64,000 bases of DNA, taken from JBOFZL01 sp051655155. Lineage in GTDB: Bacteria; Bacillota; Clostridia; Peptostreptococcales; Filifactoraceae. Of the stretch, positions 8,850 through 18,099 are shown piece by piece; within the stretch, counting starts at the first letter, position 1; each line of letters begins with the position of its first letter. Both the position numbers and the translations under genes were made by a program. The notes under the pieces were generated by a model, which had not been told where the DNA came from, made no database searches, and saw only the letters and a program-made list of their open reading frames with translations. Location of the stretch: positions 62,001-126,000 of the forward strand of contig JBOFZL010000031.1 in assembly GCA_051655155.1 (NCBI GenBank). The letters run 5' to 3'.

Positions 8850-9485
8850 TTATAAAAGTGCTTCTTTTATTTTTTGAGTAAAATCGTCAATATGTTCACG
8901 TGCATATTTTTCAGCTTTATCTAAATCTTTTTCTTCAATAGCTTCAATAATCTTACCTATGGTGTAGGTAAAGATGCTCATATCATTAAAGTAAGATTCA
9001 CAATAATGCCAAAGTCTTTCCGTATGATAATGAAGTTCCTTAAGGTGTTGATTAATCCATGGATTTCCACATTGGCTTAAGATTATCTCGTGAAAGTTCT
9101 CATCTTCATCGATAGCTTTTTGATAGTCAGTACCAATCTTATAGCTAAGAAGTTTTTGGTGTACACTTTTTAATTCTTGTAACTTATCAGGGCTTATTCT
9201 TTCTGCAGCTAGACGAGTGGCAAAAGGATCTAAAACTCGAGTTAATTCAAACAAAGATTTCATTTTGATAAAATCAATTTGAGAAACTTGAACTCCATAT
9301 CTAGGTACAATTGAAATTAGATTTGCAGAAACAAGCTTTTGAAAGGCAGATCTAATAGGAGTTCTACTTACGTTGAGCTCCTCTGCCAAATCAACCTCAT
9401 TTAAAATCATACCTGCCTTATATTCTAGTTTTACAATTCTGTTTTTAAGTATTTCAAATACCTCATCTTTTTTCAACTGATCCAT
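8850..9485 (-). CDS. GntR-family transcriptional regulator (FadR/FCD subfamily)
   Basis: A 211-residue protein. Residues about 5-70 are a winged helix of GntR type (LAEELNVSRTPIRSAFQKL, with LISIVPRYGVQV as the wing). The rest is an all-helical FCD domain with likely metal or ligand residues in DENFHEII, LHYHTER and AREHIDD. Such regulators respond to small carboxylic or amino acids. It lies directly upstream of the grdX operon on the same strand but behind its own terminator, so it probably controls the reductase/symporter genes. Effector and sign of control are unknown. Confidence 0.9.
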   Translation of the reverse strand: MDQLKKDEVFEILKNRIVKLEYKAGMILNEVDLAEELNVSRTPIRSAFQKLVSANLISIVPRYGVQVSQIDFIKMKSLFELTRVLDPFATRLAAERISPDKLQELKSVHQKLLSYKIGTDYQKAIDEDENFHEIILSQCGNPWINQHLKELHYHTERLWHYCESYFNDMSIFTYTIGKIIEAIEEKDLDKAEKYAREHIDDFTQKIKEALL

Positions 9486-9566
9486 AATTCCTCCAGAACA
9501 TTTCTTGACTAATTATTTTATACATCCTAACAAATAGGTACATAGGACTTTGGCTTATAGCTTATC

Positions 9567-9983
9567 TTAATCACAACAGTGACAGTTTTTGTCCATCCAA
9601 TAAATTAGCTTGCCGCACTTTGGGCACAGGTTCTCTGCAGTATTTTTTTCAACCCAAGGCATAACTCCATGCTCTTTCATGTACAAAAGATCAATAATTA
9701 CTGTAAGGTGGTGGCCAATTCCGTTTTCAAAATGTATATTCTTAAATTTTTGTAAACGTTCGCAAGGGAAGTCTACACATTCATAACAACGAGTTACATC
9801 ATGGGCCTTTGCACAATCACGAAACCCATTGGGACATGTTATACAATGGGCAGTAAGTTTATCAGATAAACAGCCATGACAGTGGTCAGGATAAAAAGTG
9901 CAAGTTCCACAAAAAAGCCCACAGATAGCAGCTGTTTCCTCATTAGGAATCCTAGGTAAGTTTAAATATAATTTTACATCCAT
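9567..9983 (-). CDS. DUF3795 cysteine-rich protein
   Basis: A 138-residue protein with 16 or so cysteines in CxxC-like groups: CGLFCGTCTFYPDHCHGC, CITCPNGFRDC, RCYECVDFPCERL, CPKCGKLIYWMDKNCHCC. The ICGLFCGTC opening and the CYECxxFPCE motif fit DUF3795, a family of anaerobes thought to bind zinc or Fe-S clusters; its function is unknown. The C-terminal CPKCGK...CHCC resembles a zinc ribbon. It has its own Shine-Dalgarno (GAGGAG) and lies about 80 bases upstream of the GntR gene, on the same strand. Confidence 0.8.
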   Translation of the reverse strand: MDVKLYLNLPRIPNEETAAICGLFCGTCTFYPDHCHGCLSDKLTAHCITCPNGFRDCAKAHDVTRCYECVDFPCERLQKFKNIHFENGIGHHLTVIIDLLYMKEHGVMPWVEKNTAENLCPKCGKLIYWMDKNCHCCD

Positions 9984-10103
9984 AATTTATCTCCTCGTTG
10001 AAAATTCTCTTTAAGTATTGTATCACATATAAGAGTAACAGTAAATGGATTAAAATTAGAGTTTATCAGAATAATATTTTAATGAAATTCAATGAAGAAA
10101 CTA

Positions 10104-10112
10104 TGATATAAT
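10104..10112 (+). promoter_or_regulatory. Extended -10 promoter of the fRMsr gene
   Basis: TGATATAAT (TG-N-TATAAT, an extended -10) lies about 25 bases before the start codon; only a poor -35 is visible, which extended -10 promoters tolerate. Confidence 0.55.
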
Positions 10113-10136
10113 TAAAATTAAAAAGGGGAAAGATCT

Positions 10137-10640
10137 ATGATAAAAATAGAAAAACAACAGTTTGAATCTAAAGAAAAGCTGTATAACTACATCAAGCTAA
10201 AATTACTAGGTATGGTAAGTGCAGAGCACCAGTGGTTAGCTTCATTAGCCAATTCATCAGCGTTACTGTGGGAATTGTTAGATGATATTAATTGGGTAGG
10301 ATACTATCTTTATAAGGATGGAGAATTGGTTTTAGGTCCTTTTCAAGGGAAGGTAGCTTGTACTAGAATAAGCTTAGATAAGGGGGTTTGTGGAGCTGCA
10401 GCATCGACAAGAACTGTGCAATTAGTGGAAGATGTTCATAAATTTTCTGGGCACATTGCCTGTGATAGCGCTTCCAACTCTGAAATAGTTTTGCCGATAG
10501 TTATTAATGATAAACTTATAGGTGTTTTGGATATTGACAGCCCTAAATTTAAAAGATTTGATAAGGAAGACCAGAAAGGGTTGGAAAAATTTTTAGAAAT
10601 TATGATTAAATATGTAGAATTTCCGGATAAATTCATTTAA
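10137..10640 (+). CDS. msrC: Free methionine-(R)-sulfoxide reductase (GAF domain, fRMsr)
   Basis: A 167-residue single GAF domain. The three redox cysteines of the fRMsr family are present: Cys75 (GKVACTRI), Cys85 (DKGVCGAA) and Cys109 (SGHIACDSAS), with the conserved NSEIVLPI strand after them. The enzyme reduces free Met-R-sulfoxide using thioredoxin, an oxidative-damage repair and salvage function in the cytoplasm. It is monocistronic, preceded by an AAAGGGGAAAG Shine-Dalgarno and followed by a clear terminator. Confidence 0.92.
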   Translation: MIKIEKQQFESKEKLYNYIKLKLLGMVSAEHQWLASLANSSALLWELLDDINWVGYYLYKDGELVLGPFQGKVACTRISLDKGVCGAAASTRTVQLVEDVHKFSGHIACDSASNSEIVLPIVINDKLIGVLDIDSPKFKRFDKEDQKGLEKFLEIMIKYVEFPDKFI

Positions 10641-10671
10641 AAACAGGAAGGGATATCCTTCCTGTTTTTAT
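10639..10671 (+). terminator. Terminator of the fRMsr gene
   Basis: AAAACAGGAAGG pairs with CCTTCCTGTTTT across a short loop, ending in a T-run, immediately after the stop codon. Confidence 0.88.
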
Positions 10672-10750
10672 TTAAAGTTGGTTGTATGAAAACTGTATAT
10701 GAATAAGTTGTTAATATTCATAAAGATTAGCTAAAGTATATAATACAAAA

Positions 10751-11137
10751 TTATTTATTGCGATCTGGTTTAACACCATTCATATGATTTTTAAGGGCTT
10801 GGAAGGTTTCTTCACTAATATCGTGTTCAATCCTACAGGCATCTTGCTTAGCTATTTCTTCAGGTACTCCTAATTTTACAAGCATATAAGTTATAGATCT
10901 GTGTCGTTCTAAAACGCTTTCTGCAACAGACTTACCCTTTTCAGTAAAGAATATGTAGCCATCAGAATCTACCGTAATGTAATTGTTCTCTCTCATTTTT
11001 TTTACAGCAACACTAATACTTGGTTTAGAGAAACCCATCTTATTTACTATATCAATAGAACGAACATTCCCAATTTCTTCTTTAAGCATTAATATAGCCT
11101 CTAAATAATTTTCCATCGATTCTTTCATTGTATTCAC
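10751..11137 (-). CDS. DtxR/MntR-family metal-dependent regulator
   Basis: A 128-residue protein with the N-terminal winged helix (IDIVNKMGFSKPSISVAVKKM) and the dimerisation/metal domain, but no SH3-like domain, as in MntR. Aligning by eye with MntR, the metal ligands would be Asn10 (MntR Asp8, DtxR Met10), Glu13, His79, Cys101 (MntR Glu99, DtxR Cys102), Glu104 and His105. The Cys at the fifth position is the DtxR/IdeR state and suggests iron rather than manganese sensing. This is inference from one alignment. A DtxR-box-like palindrome lies upstream of the ferritin gene at 37.2 kb. Confidence 0.88.
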   Translation of the reverse strand: MNTMKESMENYLEAILMLKEEIGNVRSIDIVNKMGFSKPSISVAVKKMRENNYITVDSDGYIFFTEKGKSVAESVLERHRSITYMLVKLGVPEEIAKQDACRIEHDISEETFQALKNHMNGVKPDRNK

Positions 11138-11311
11138 CTCAGAAATAGTTTATCATAATTGAATAAAAGTATCAAGAAGTATTATGGAAGTGAAGAAGCC
11201 CCATAAAACAGTGGTTTGTAATATAGATTTTCCCACTATATAATGATATACTTTAAAATACAGATACCATTTAATAGGGTGATTAACTATAAGAAAAAGA
11301 GGTGGATTATA

Positions 11312-12328
11312 GTGAGAAAAAGGATAAAGGATATTTTAGAAGTTCCGGGCAGATTTCATTCAGGAGAAAGAAACTCTATAACAGATGTTTCTAATGTTAC
11401 TGTAGGTCATTTCACATACAACGATGAAGAGAAACATATCCATACAGGAATAACGATTATAAGCCCTCATAATAAAAACGCCTATGATTTAAAATGTCCA
11501 GCAGCAGTTTTTGCAGGAAATGGATATGGAAAGCTGATAGGGGCTATGCAGATTGAGGAGCTAGGAGAGATAGAGTCATTGATAGGTCTTACCAACACCC
11601 TTTCTATATCCCAGGTTATAGAGGGTCTTTTAGATTATCATTTACCTTTAATGGAGGAGAAAGAAAGCTCTATTAACATAGTAGTAGGTGAAGTTAATGA
11701 CGGATATTTATCAGATATAAAGGGACGTCATATAAAGGCAGAACATGTGAAGTTGGCAATTGAAAATTTATCAAAAGAAGTGGAAGAAGGAAATGTAGGT
11801 GCGGGAACAGGCACTCGCTGTTATGGCTATAAAGGCGGAATAGGAACATCTTCAAGGATAGTACCTAAACATCTTACAGGGGAAAAAGAATATACTGTAG
11901 GAGTTTTAGTGCAGAGTAACTTTGGAATGAACCTAGACATATATGGAAAAAAAATGCCATACAAAGACTTACCAAACCCACAGGAGAAGGGGTCATGTAT
12001 GATAATAGTAGCAACAGATGCTCCACTTTCTGATAGACAGCTAAAAAGGTTATCGAAAAGAGCGATGATAGGGCTTACGAATACAGGCTCATACATGAGC
12101 CATGGAAGTGGAGATTTTGTAATAGCATTTTCGAATTGTGAAAATAACTTACGCAGTAAAAGTAATAAATCTATATTGAACATTCAACAATTAAACGAAA
12201 ATCATATGGATTTTTTCTTTGAAGCAGTAATGGAATCAACCCAAGAAGCCATATACAACTCTCTTTTTATGGCAGAAACTTTATGTGGAATAAAGGGAAG
12301 AAAGGCAGAAAGTGTAATGAAAAACTAG
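11312..12328 (+). CDS. P1-family (S58, DmpA-like) peptidase
   Basis: A 338-residue protein from a GTG at 11312, placed 7 bases after AAGAGGTGG; an earlier in-frame ATG at 11243 has no ribosome site and adds an unrelated stretch. It begins KDILEVPGRFHSGERNSITDV, the usual P1-peptidase opening. It contains VGAGTGTRCYGYKGGIGTSSR and, near the C terminus, the autocleavage/nucleophile region LTNTGSYMSHGSGDFVIAFS. DmpA-type enzymes self-process between Gly and Ser to give an N-terminal nucleophile aminopeptidase acting on D- or beta-amino-acid peptides. Substrate unknown. The neighbour downstream is a D,D-carboxypeptidase. Confidence 0.88.
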   Translation: MRKRIKDILEVPGRFHSGERNSITDVSNVTVGHFTYNDEEKHIHTGITIISPHNKNAYDLKCPAAVFAGNGYGKLIGAMQIEELGEIESLIGLTNTLSISQVIEGLLDYHLPLMEEKESSINIVVGEVNDGYLSDIKGRHIKAEHVKLAIENLSKEVEEGNVGAGTGTRCYGYKGGIGTSSRIVPKHLTGEKEYTVGVLVQSNFGMNLDIYGKKMPYKDLPNPQEKGSCMIIVATDAPLSDRQLKRLSKRAMIGLTNTGSYMSHGSGDFVIAFSNCENNLRSKSNKSILNIQQLNENHMDFFFEAVMESTQEAIYNSLFMAETLCGIKGRKAESVMKN

Positions 12329-12459
12329 TAGTAAGAAAGTATAATAAAAATTTAATGTAATATAATTGTAAGGAGATAGCCTTGAGTTTTAAGTAGAGCA
12401 AAAATATATTTTAAGGTATAATACTAAATAGAAATGAAGAAATACAGAAAGGAAGACTT

Positions 12460-13410
12460 ATGAAGAATATATCGAAAAACAAACTCAAGGTTTATATAGC
12501 AATGACTTTAATGATGGCGCTTACCATAAGCAATATAGTTAGTATATATGGAGAAGGGCCAGTGGTAAGTGGAAAAAGTGCAATATTAGTAGACGTAGAT
12601 ACAGGAGAGGTTATCTATGAAAAGGATGCCTACACGAAAAGGCAGATAGCAAGTGTTACAAAAATAATGACAGGTTTTTTGGTAGCAGAAGAAGGAAATT
12701 TAGATAGTAGCGTTTATATAGGCAGAGAATCTGCAACTGTAGGAGGTACGAGTTTCCAAATAAAAGAGGGAATGATGCTTTCTAGAAGGGACTTACTACA
12801 TGGATTACTGTATGTATCAGGAAATGATGCAGGAGATGCCTTAGCCAGAGCATCTTCGTTAGGTTATGATGGGTTTATAAAAAAGATGAATGAAAAAGCA
12901 ATAAGTTTAGGAATGGGAAGCACAATGTTTTTTGATCCACATGGATTAGGAAGTTATGGAAAGGCAGGAGCTAGCAACAACTATTCTACAGCCTATGATT
13001 TATCTATTTTAATGAGGACAGCTATGGGAAATCCAGAATTTGCAGAAATTCAAGGGAAAAAGAATGTAAAAACAGGGAATCCAAAGTATCCTATGCTAAG
13101 TAATGGAAATCTATTTACGAGAAACTATTATGGAGCTTTAGGGGCAAAAACAGGATATACAGGAAACGCAGGAAACTGTATAGTGGTAATGGCAAGGAGA
13201 AATGAAAAAACTTTGGTGGGAGTAATATTAGCGACACCAAAAGGTACAAGGGATAAAGATATAAACAATCTAATGGACTATGGTTTCAACAAAATAAAAA
13301 ATAGTTCAAAATCTACCTCTAGCCAAGAGTATAATTATAGTAACCTTACTTACAATGCAGCTCAAGATCCTTATAGCTATGAAAATTTAGTGCTTTCACA
13401 AACAAAATAA
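12460..13410 (+). CDS. D-alanyl-D-alanine carboxypeptidase (S11, DacA/DacF type)
   Basis: A 316-residue secreted penicillin-binding protein. An N-terminal hydrophobic stretch (residues about 11-30) serves as signal or anchor. The three catalytic motifs are intact: S65-VTK68 (QIASVTKIMTG), S120-GN (YVSGNDAGD) and K230-TG (GAKTGYTGNAG). It trims the terminal D-Ala from peptidoglycan pentapeptides. It is shorter than DacA (about 440 residues): it lacks the C-terminal beta domain and the amphipathic anchor and ends in a Ser/Tyr/Asn-rich tail. SD GAAAGGAAG. The DUF362 gene follows 29 bases downstream, possibly cotranscribed. Confidence 0.92.
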   Translation: MKNISKNKLKVYIAMTLMMALTISNIVSIYGEGPVVSGKSAILVDVDTGEVIYEKDAYTKRQIASVTKIMTGFLVAEEGNLDSSVYIGRESATVGGTSFQIKEGMMLSRRDLLHGLLYVSGNDAGDALARASSLGYDGFIKKMNEKAISLGMGSTMFFDPHGLGSYGKAGASNNYSTAYDLSILMRTAMGNPEFAEIQGKKNVKTGNPKYPMLSNGNLFTRNYYGALGAKTGYTGNAGNCIVVMARRNEKTLVGVILATPKGTRDKDINNLMDYGFNKIKNSSKSTSSQEYNYSNLTYNAAQDPYSYENLVLSQTK

Positions 13411-13439
13411 TACAAAATCATTATAAAGGGGTAGTCGAT

Positions 13440-14549
13440 ATGGAGAAATCAAAGGTTTATTTTACAGACTTTACAGCAAAACCAGGATATAACCTGTTAC
13501 AAAAACTTGAAAAACTGGTTATAGAAGCAGGAATTAAGAACATAGATTTTCAAAATAAATATACAGTAATAAAACTTCATTTTGGAGAACCTGGGAACTT
13601 AGCCTATCTAAGACCAAACTATTCAAAGGTAATAGCAGACTTAGTTAAAAGTCTTGGAAGCAAAGTTTTTCTTAGCGATTGCAATACCCTATATGTAGGC
13701 AGACGAAAAGATGCTATAGAACACATGGAGGCAGCCTATGAAAATGGGTATAATCCCTTTGCAACAGGTTGCCAAATCATCATAGGTGATGGACTTAAAG
13801 GTACAGATGAGGTTTATGTACCTGTAAACGGAGAGTTTATTAAGGAAGCTAAAATAGGAAGAGCAATAATGGATGCAGATGTGTTTATAAGCATGACGCA
13901 CTTTAAGGGTCACGAGTCCACGGGCTTTGGTGGAGCAGTAAAAAATATCGGAATGGGCTGTGGCTCACGAGCAGGAAAGATGGAAATGCACTCAGACGGC
14001 AAGGTGCATGTTATAGGGAGAAAATGTGTAGGTTGTAAAAAATGTTCTACAATCTGTGCACACCAAGCAATTACGATAACAGAGAAAAAAGCGAAAATTG
14101 ATGAAACTAAGTGTGTAGGCTGTGGAAGATGTATAGGAATGTGCAACTTTGATGCTATAGCTCAAGACTGGGGAAGTTCCAACGAAAACCTAAACAAAAA
14201 AATGGCTGAATACACGTTGGCTGTTGTAAAAGATAGACCACAGTTCCACATCTCCTTAGTATGTGACGTATCACCATGTTGTGATTGTCATAGTGAAAAT
14301 GACCTACCTATAATTTCTGACGTGGGAATGTTTGCAAGTTTTGATCCCGTTGCCTTAGATCAGGCATGTGTAGACGCAGCAAACAAGGCACCAGTAATAG
14401 AAGGTTCACTCTTATCACTAGCCTCAAGAAAACCACACCATGACCATTTTAGTAGCGTACACCCTGACACAAACTGGGAGGTATGCTTAGAGCATTGCGA
14501 AAAGATAGGTGTGGGAACAAGGGAGTATGAACTAATAACAGTAAAGTAG
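13440..14549 (+). CDS. DUF362 domain iron-sulfur protein
   Basis: A 369-residue protein. The DUF362 domain covers most of it (KLHFGEPGNLAYLRPNY, FISMTHFKGHESTGFGGAVKN as two segments). Around residues 195-240 two 4Fe-4S binding motifs are inserted: CVGCKKCSTICAHQAI and CVGCGRCIGMCNFDAI. A further CDVSPCCDCH follows. DUF362 ferredoxin-like proteins are common in anaerobes and are presumed electron carriers or maturation factors; no defined reaction. SD AAAGGGG before ATG. The small membrane zinc-ribbon gene follows after 9 bases, suggesting an operon. Confidence 0.88.
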   Translation: MEKSKVYFTDFTAKPGYNLLQKLEKLVIEAGIKNIDFQNKYTVIKLHFGEPGNLAYLRPNYSKVIADLVKSLGSKVFLSDCNTLYVGRRKDAIEHMEAAYENGYNPFATGCQIIIGDGLKGTDEVYVPVNGEFIKEAKIGRAIMDADVFISMTHFKGHESTGFGGAVKNIGMGCGSRAGKMEMHSDGKVHVIGRKCVGCKKCSTICAHQAITITEKKAKIDETKCVGCGRCIGMCNFDAIAQDWGSSNENLNKKMAEYTLAVVKDRPQFHISLVCDVSPCCDCHSENDLPIISDVGMFASFDPVALDQACVDAANKAPVIEGSLLSLASRKPHHDHFSSVHPDTNWEVCLEHCEKIGVGTREYELITVK

Positions 14550-14558
14550 GTGGATTAA

Positions 14559-14819
14559 GTGGATATGTTCCAGTGGAGAAAATTGGCGTTAAGATGCCTT
14601 TATCTAAGTATGATAACTATAGTAATAGCAATAGCAGCATATAATTATCCGATGGTAGCAACAGGAATGGGAATAGTAGGAATTATACTATTCATTCTTT
14701 ATGTAGGAATAAGCTTTAAATATTGGAAGTGTCCAAATTGCAAGGAACAATTTCCTGTAGTATATTCAAGGATGGATGAAAGAACAGAGTGTTGGCATTG
14801 TTTAGCAAGTTTAAAATAA
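14559..14819 (+). CDS. Small membrane protein with C-terminal zinc ribbon
   Basis: An 86-residue protein with a GTG start after GTAGGTGG (ATG at 14565 is an alternative). Two hydrophobic helices (residues about 12-28 and 33-52) are followed by a four-cysteine zinc ribbon: CPNCKEQFPV, then CWHC near the C terminus. The ribbon would be on one membrane face, with both helices forming a hairpin. I do not recognise a named family. It is likely cotranscribed with the DUF362 gene. Confidence 0.75.
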   Translation: MDMFQWRKLALRCLYLSMITIVIAIAAYNYPMVATGMGIVGIILFILYVGISFKYWKCPNCKEQFPVVYSRMDERTECWHCLASLK

Positions 14820-14914
14820 AGATGAGGTATTTAATAAGGATAAATTAAATTTATAAAAGTCAATATGAAAAATTTATAATCCATGAAAATAAAGAAAAAT
14901 GAAAGGAGAAGGTA

Positions 14915-16225
14915 ATGAAATCTAAAAAAACATATAGAAATCAAACCATAATAGAGACAATATCTTTATTAGGTTATATCCTTCTTTCAATCCTGTCTTT
15001 ATATATAGCACAGTTTTTTGATAGAGTAATACTAAAATATAATAATATAATAGATATGAGTGGAGTTATACCATGGATAATTATATTTGCGTTACTATTT
15101 ACCTCATACTTTAAGTGCTATAGCTTTGCATCTAAAAGGTTCCTAGATTTAATTTACTCCACATACCTATCGGTATTTGCGATGAATATGGCAGCCTTGA
15201 TTTTACCATATTTTGGATTTCAATTTAAAATAAGTAAAAAGATTTTGCTTTTAAATTTGTTTATACAGTTTATAATAATGACCCTTTGGCTTCTTTGGAG
15301 TAGAAGACTATACTTTAAAATTGTTCCACCTTTAAAGACCATACTTATATCTGACAATCATGGAGATGAAATAAAAAGCAAGATAAATGGAGGAGGATTT
15401 AAGTATAAGATAAATGAAATATTGTTAGGAAGTGATCCAGACCTTTTAAACAAGCTATCAAAAGCAGAAGCAATAGCTGTGGATAATGTGGATGAAGATA
15501 TAAAAAAATCTATAATAAGCTATTGTTTAGATAAGGAGATACCCTATATATCAAGACCAAGCTATAAGGAAATCATTTTAAAAGAATCTAGCTCCGAACA
15601 GTTTGGAGATATGATGATGCTAGTAGCGAAGACTAGAGGGCTTAATATAATAGAGCGTGGTTTCAAACGAATTACGGACTTTGTAATAGCCTTAATAGGT
15701 ATTATAATCACTGGCCCGATAATAGTTTGGGCAGCCTATAGGATTAAAAGGCAAGATGGAATGAATCCGTTTTTTTCTCAAAAGAGGCTAACCAAAGATG
15801 GAGAAACCTTTAATTGTTATAAACTTCGTACTATGATACCAGATGCTGAAAAAGTTACAGGGGCAATATTAGCAGAAGAGGGAGATTCAAGAATAACACC
15901 CTTTGGACAAAAACTTCGTGATACTAGGATAGATGAACTTCCTCAACTGATAAATGTATTAAAGGGAGAGATGTCCATAGTAGGACCAAGGGCAGAACGA
16001 GAAATATTTTACAAAGAATATGAAAAGACTCTACCAGAGTTTCGCCATAGACTAGGTGTAAAAGCAGGAATAACAGGCTATGCCCAAGTATATGGACGAT
16101 ACGATACCAGTCCTAAAGACAAACTTATGATGGATTTAATGTATATCCAGACCTATTCTCCGTTACTGGATTTAAGGGTAGTAGTGGAAACGGTAATGGT
16201 TATATTTGATAAAAGGGTATATTAA
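14915..16225 (+). CDS. Polyprenyl-phosphate phosphoglycosyltransferase (WcaJ/RfbP-type, EPS initiation)
   Basis: A 436-residue membrane protein: four N-terminal transmembrane helices (to about residue 135), a degenerate nucleotide-binding middle, and a C-terminal bacterial sugar-transferase domain from about 245. The core is RGFKRITDFVIALIGIIITG, FFSQKRLTKDGETFNCYKLRTM, DELPQLINVLKGEMSIVGPR and AGITGYAQVYGRYD. These polytopic enzymes move a sugar-1-phosphate from a nucleotide sugar to undecaprenyl phosphate, the first step of surface glycan assembly at the inner face of the membrane. It is the first gene of the polysaccharide locus. Strong SD GAAAGGAGAAGG. Confidence 0.92.
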   Translation: MKSKKTYRNQTIIETISLLGYILLSILSLYIAQFFDRVILKYNNIIDMSGVIPWIIIFALLFTSYFKCYSFASKRFLDLIYSTYLSVFAMNMAALILPYFGFQFKISKKILLLNLFIQFIIMTLWLLWSRRLYFKIVPPLKTILISDNHGDEIKSKINGGGFKYKINEILLGSDPDLLNKLSKAEAIAVDNVDEDIKKSIISYCLDKEIPYISRPSYKEIILKESSSEQFGDMMMLVAKTRGLNIIERGFKRITDFVIALIGIIITGPIIVWAAYRIKRQDGMNPFFSQKRLTKDGETFNCYKLRTMIPDAEKVTGAILAEEGDSRITPFGQKLRDTRIDELPQLINVLKGEMSIVGPRAEREIFYKEYEKTLPEFRHRLGVKAGITGYAQVYGRYDTSPKDKLMMDLMYIQTYSPLLDLRVVVETVMVIFDKRVY

Positions 16226-16263
16226 ATGCTATGGAAAGCTTATTGCTTTGCCATAGCATTTTT
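16225..16263. terminator. Bidirectional terminator overlapping the end of the GT2 gene
   Basis: ATGCTATGG-x-AAGC and GCTTTGCCATAGCAT form a strong hairpin followed by a T-run on the plus strand. It ends the phosphoglycosyltransferase transcript and overlaps the last codons of the convergent glycosyltransferase gene. Confidence 0.85.
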
Positions 16264-16971
16264 AATGTAAAAAAGCATATATTTTAGACTTTTAAATAGT
16301 CCGAAGTTTAAAAATTCTCTATAAATCTTCCATCGGTGCTTTGCAGCGTTAAGCTTATTTTGAGAACGGCCACCAAGTCTATACTTAATAAGAGGTTCAT
16401 TTATACCGATAAGTTTAAATTGATTTTGCAGAGATTCAAGCCAAAATACATAATCCTCATGAAAAAAATCAGTGCGAAACTTAAATTTGTCCATAACCTC
16501 ACGTTTCATAAGCACGGAAGAATTAACCACCATATTATTTTTAAGTAGAGCATCAAAAGAAACATTATCCTCAACACACCTATATTTATTAAGGAAAACG
16601 CCTTCATGACTTATGACCTTAGCGCCGGTACAGCATATGTGAGCAGAGGAGGTTTTTAAGGCTTTTAGTTGTTTGATTAACTTTAAGTCCTCCCAGATAT
16701 CATCACTGTCCAAAAGGGCAATATAATTACGAGAAGAAAGTGCAAAAGCTGCGTTTCTAGTGGCAGCCACTCCCATGTTATAAGGATTACGCCTAATGAT
16801 AAATCGAGAATCCTCCCCATATAAATTGCAAAGATGCTCATAAGAACCATCAGTTGAACAATCGTCTACAATGACTATCTCTAAATCATCAATATCTTGA
16901 TAGAGTATGGAATTTAAAGTTTGTTCAATAAGATTTTTGCAGTTGTAACAAGGAATTAAAACAGAAACCAT
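16240..16971 (-). CDS. Glycosyltransferase family 2
   Basis: A 243-residue GT-A fold enzyme, starting at the ATG at 16971 five bases after GGAGG; a TTG four codons upstream is less likely. Motifs: VSVLIPCYNCKNLIEQTLNS, VIVDDCSTDGS, GVAATRNAAFAL and the metal-binding LLDSDDIWE (DxD). A C-terminal KYRLGGRSQNK follows. It transfers a sugar from a nucleotide sugar to a growing glycan at the cytoplasmic membrane face. It is the only gene of the polysaccharide locus on the minus strand, so it needs its own promoter and may be a later insertion. Confidence 0.9.
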   Translation of the reverse strand: MVSVLIPCYNCKNLIEQTLNSILYQDIDDLEIVIVDDCSTDGSYEHLCNLYGEDSRFIIRRNPYNMGVAATRNAAFALSSRNYIALLDSDDIWEDLKLIKQLKALKTSSAHICCTGAKVISHEGVFLNKYRCVEDNVSFDALLKNNMVVNSSVLMKREVMDKFKFRTDFFHEDYVFWLESLQNQFKLIGINEPLIKYRLGGRSQNKLNAAKHRWKIYREFLNFGLFKSLKYMLFYIKNAMAKQ

Positions 16972-17208
16972 AACTACCTCCAAGAAACTTTAAATATAGT
17001 TCACAAAAAGTATACTATAACCACAAGAAACAAGCAATTAAAAGCAAGGATTTGGATAAAAAAATTTAAATATATTGGGTTTATATGACGAAAGTCTTTT
17101 AAACTAAAAAAAAAATCATAAATAATGATAAAAATTACATTTTATGGTAAAATAAAGTAATTGTATCTTAAAAATATAAATATATAGCTATTCAAAAGGA
17201 GACATACT

Positions 17209-18087
17209 ATGAAGGGGATAATTTTAGCAGGAGGAAGTGGAACTCGTCTTTATCCATTAACAATGGTAACAAGTAAACAACTACTACCAGTGTATGATAA
17301 ACCTATGATATTTTATCCCTTATCTGTACTTATGATGGCAGGGATAAAAGAGATACTTATAATATCTACACCTACAGACCTACCTAATTTTGAAAGACTA
17401 TTAGGAGATGGTTCTCGTTATGGCATATCACTTTCTTATGCAGTTCAACCGTCACCGGATGGACTGGCTCAAGCCTTCATAATAGGGGAAGAATTTATTA
17501 ATGGAGAAAGTTGTGCAATGATACTGGGGGATAATATATTTTATGGAAGTGGACTAGTTAATATGTTAAAAGAAGCTTCCAGTATAAGTGTGGGAGCAAC
17601 GATATTTGGCTACTATGTAGATGATCCGGAACAGTTTGGTATAATGGAGATGGATGATGCGGGAAGGGTAATATCCATCGAAGAAAAACCGGCTAATCCA
17701 AAGAGTAATTATTGTGTAACAGGCTTATATTTCTATGATAATAGGGTGTGTGATTTTGCGAAGAGGGTTAAGCCATCATATAGAGGCGAGTTGGAAATTA
17801 CAGACCTTAATAAGATGTATCTGGAAGATGGTACTTTGAATGTCAAGACTTTGGGAAGAGGTTTTGCATGGTTAGATACAGGTACAATAGATTCTTTAGC
17901 GGAGGCAACAGAATTTGTAAAAGTTATAGAAAATCGTCAAGGAATGAAGATATCAGCACTTGAAGAAATTGCGTATACCAATGGATGGATAAGCAAAGAA
18001 AGCCTTGAGAAAAGCGCCAACCTATATGGGAAATCAGAGTATGGTAAACATCTTATGAGGGTGGTAAAAGGGAGATATAGACACTAG
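17209..18087 (+). CDS. rfbA: Glucose-1-phosphate thymidylyltransferase (RmlA/RfbA)
   Basis: A 292-residue enzyme of full family length. The signature GGSGTRLYPLTMVTSKQLLP sits at the N terminus, followed by YDKPMIFYPLS and later GLAQAFIIGE, LGDNIFYG and GFAWLDTGT. It makes dTDP-glucose from glucose-1-phosphate and dTTP. SD AAAGGAGA. The next gene (12 bases downstream) is the 4,6-dehydratase. No RmlC or RmlD is in the window, so the pathway continues elsewhere or stops at a 4-keto sugar used by another enzyme. Confidence 0.96.
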   Translation: MKGIILAGGSGTRLYPLTMVTSKQLLPVYDKPMIFYPLSVLMMAGIKEILIISTPTDLPNFERLLGDGSRYGISLSYAVQPSPDGLAQAFIIGEEFINGESCAMILGDNIFYGSGLVNMLKEASSISVGATIFGYYVDDPEQFGIMEMDDAGRVISIEEKPANPKSNYCVTGLYFYDNRVCDFAKRVKPSYRGELEITDLNKMYLEDGTLNVKTLGRGFAWLDTGTIDSLAEATEFVKVIENRQGMKISALEEIAYTNGWISKESLEKSANLYGKSEYGKHLMRVVKGRYRH

Positions 18088-18099
18088 AAAGGATGTTTT

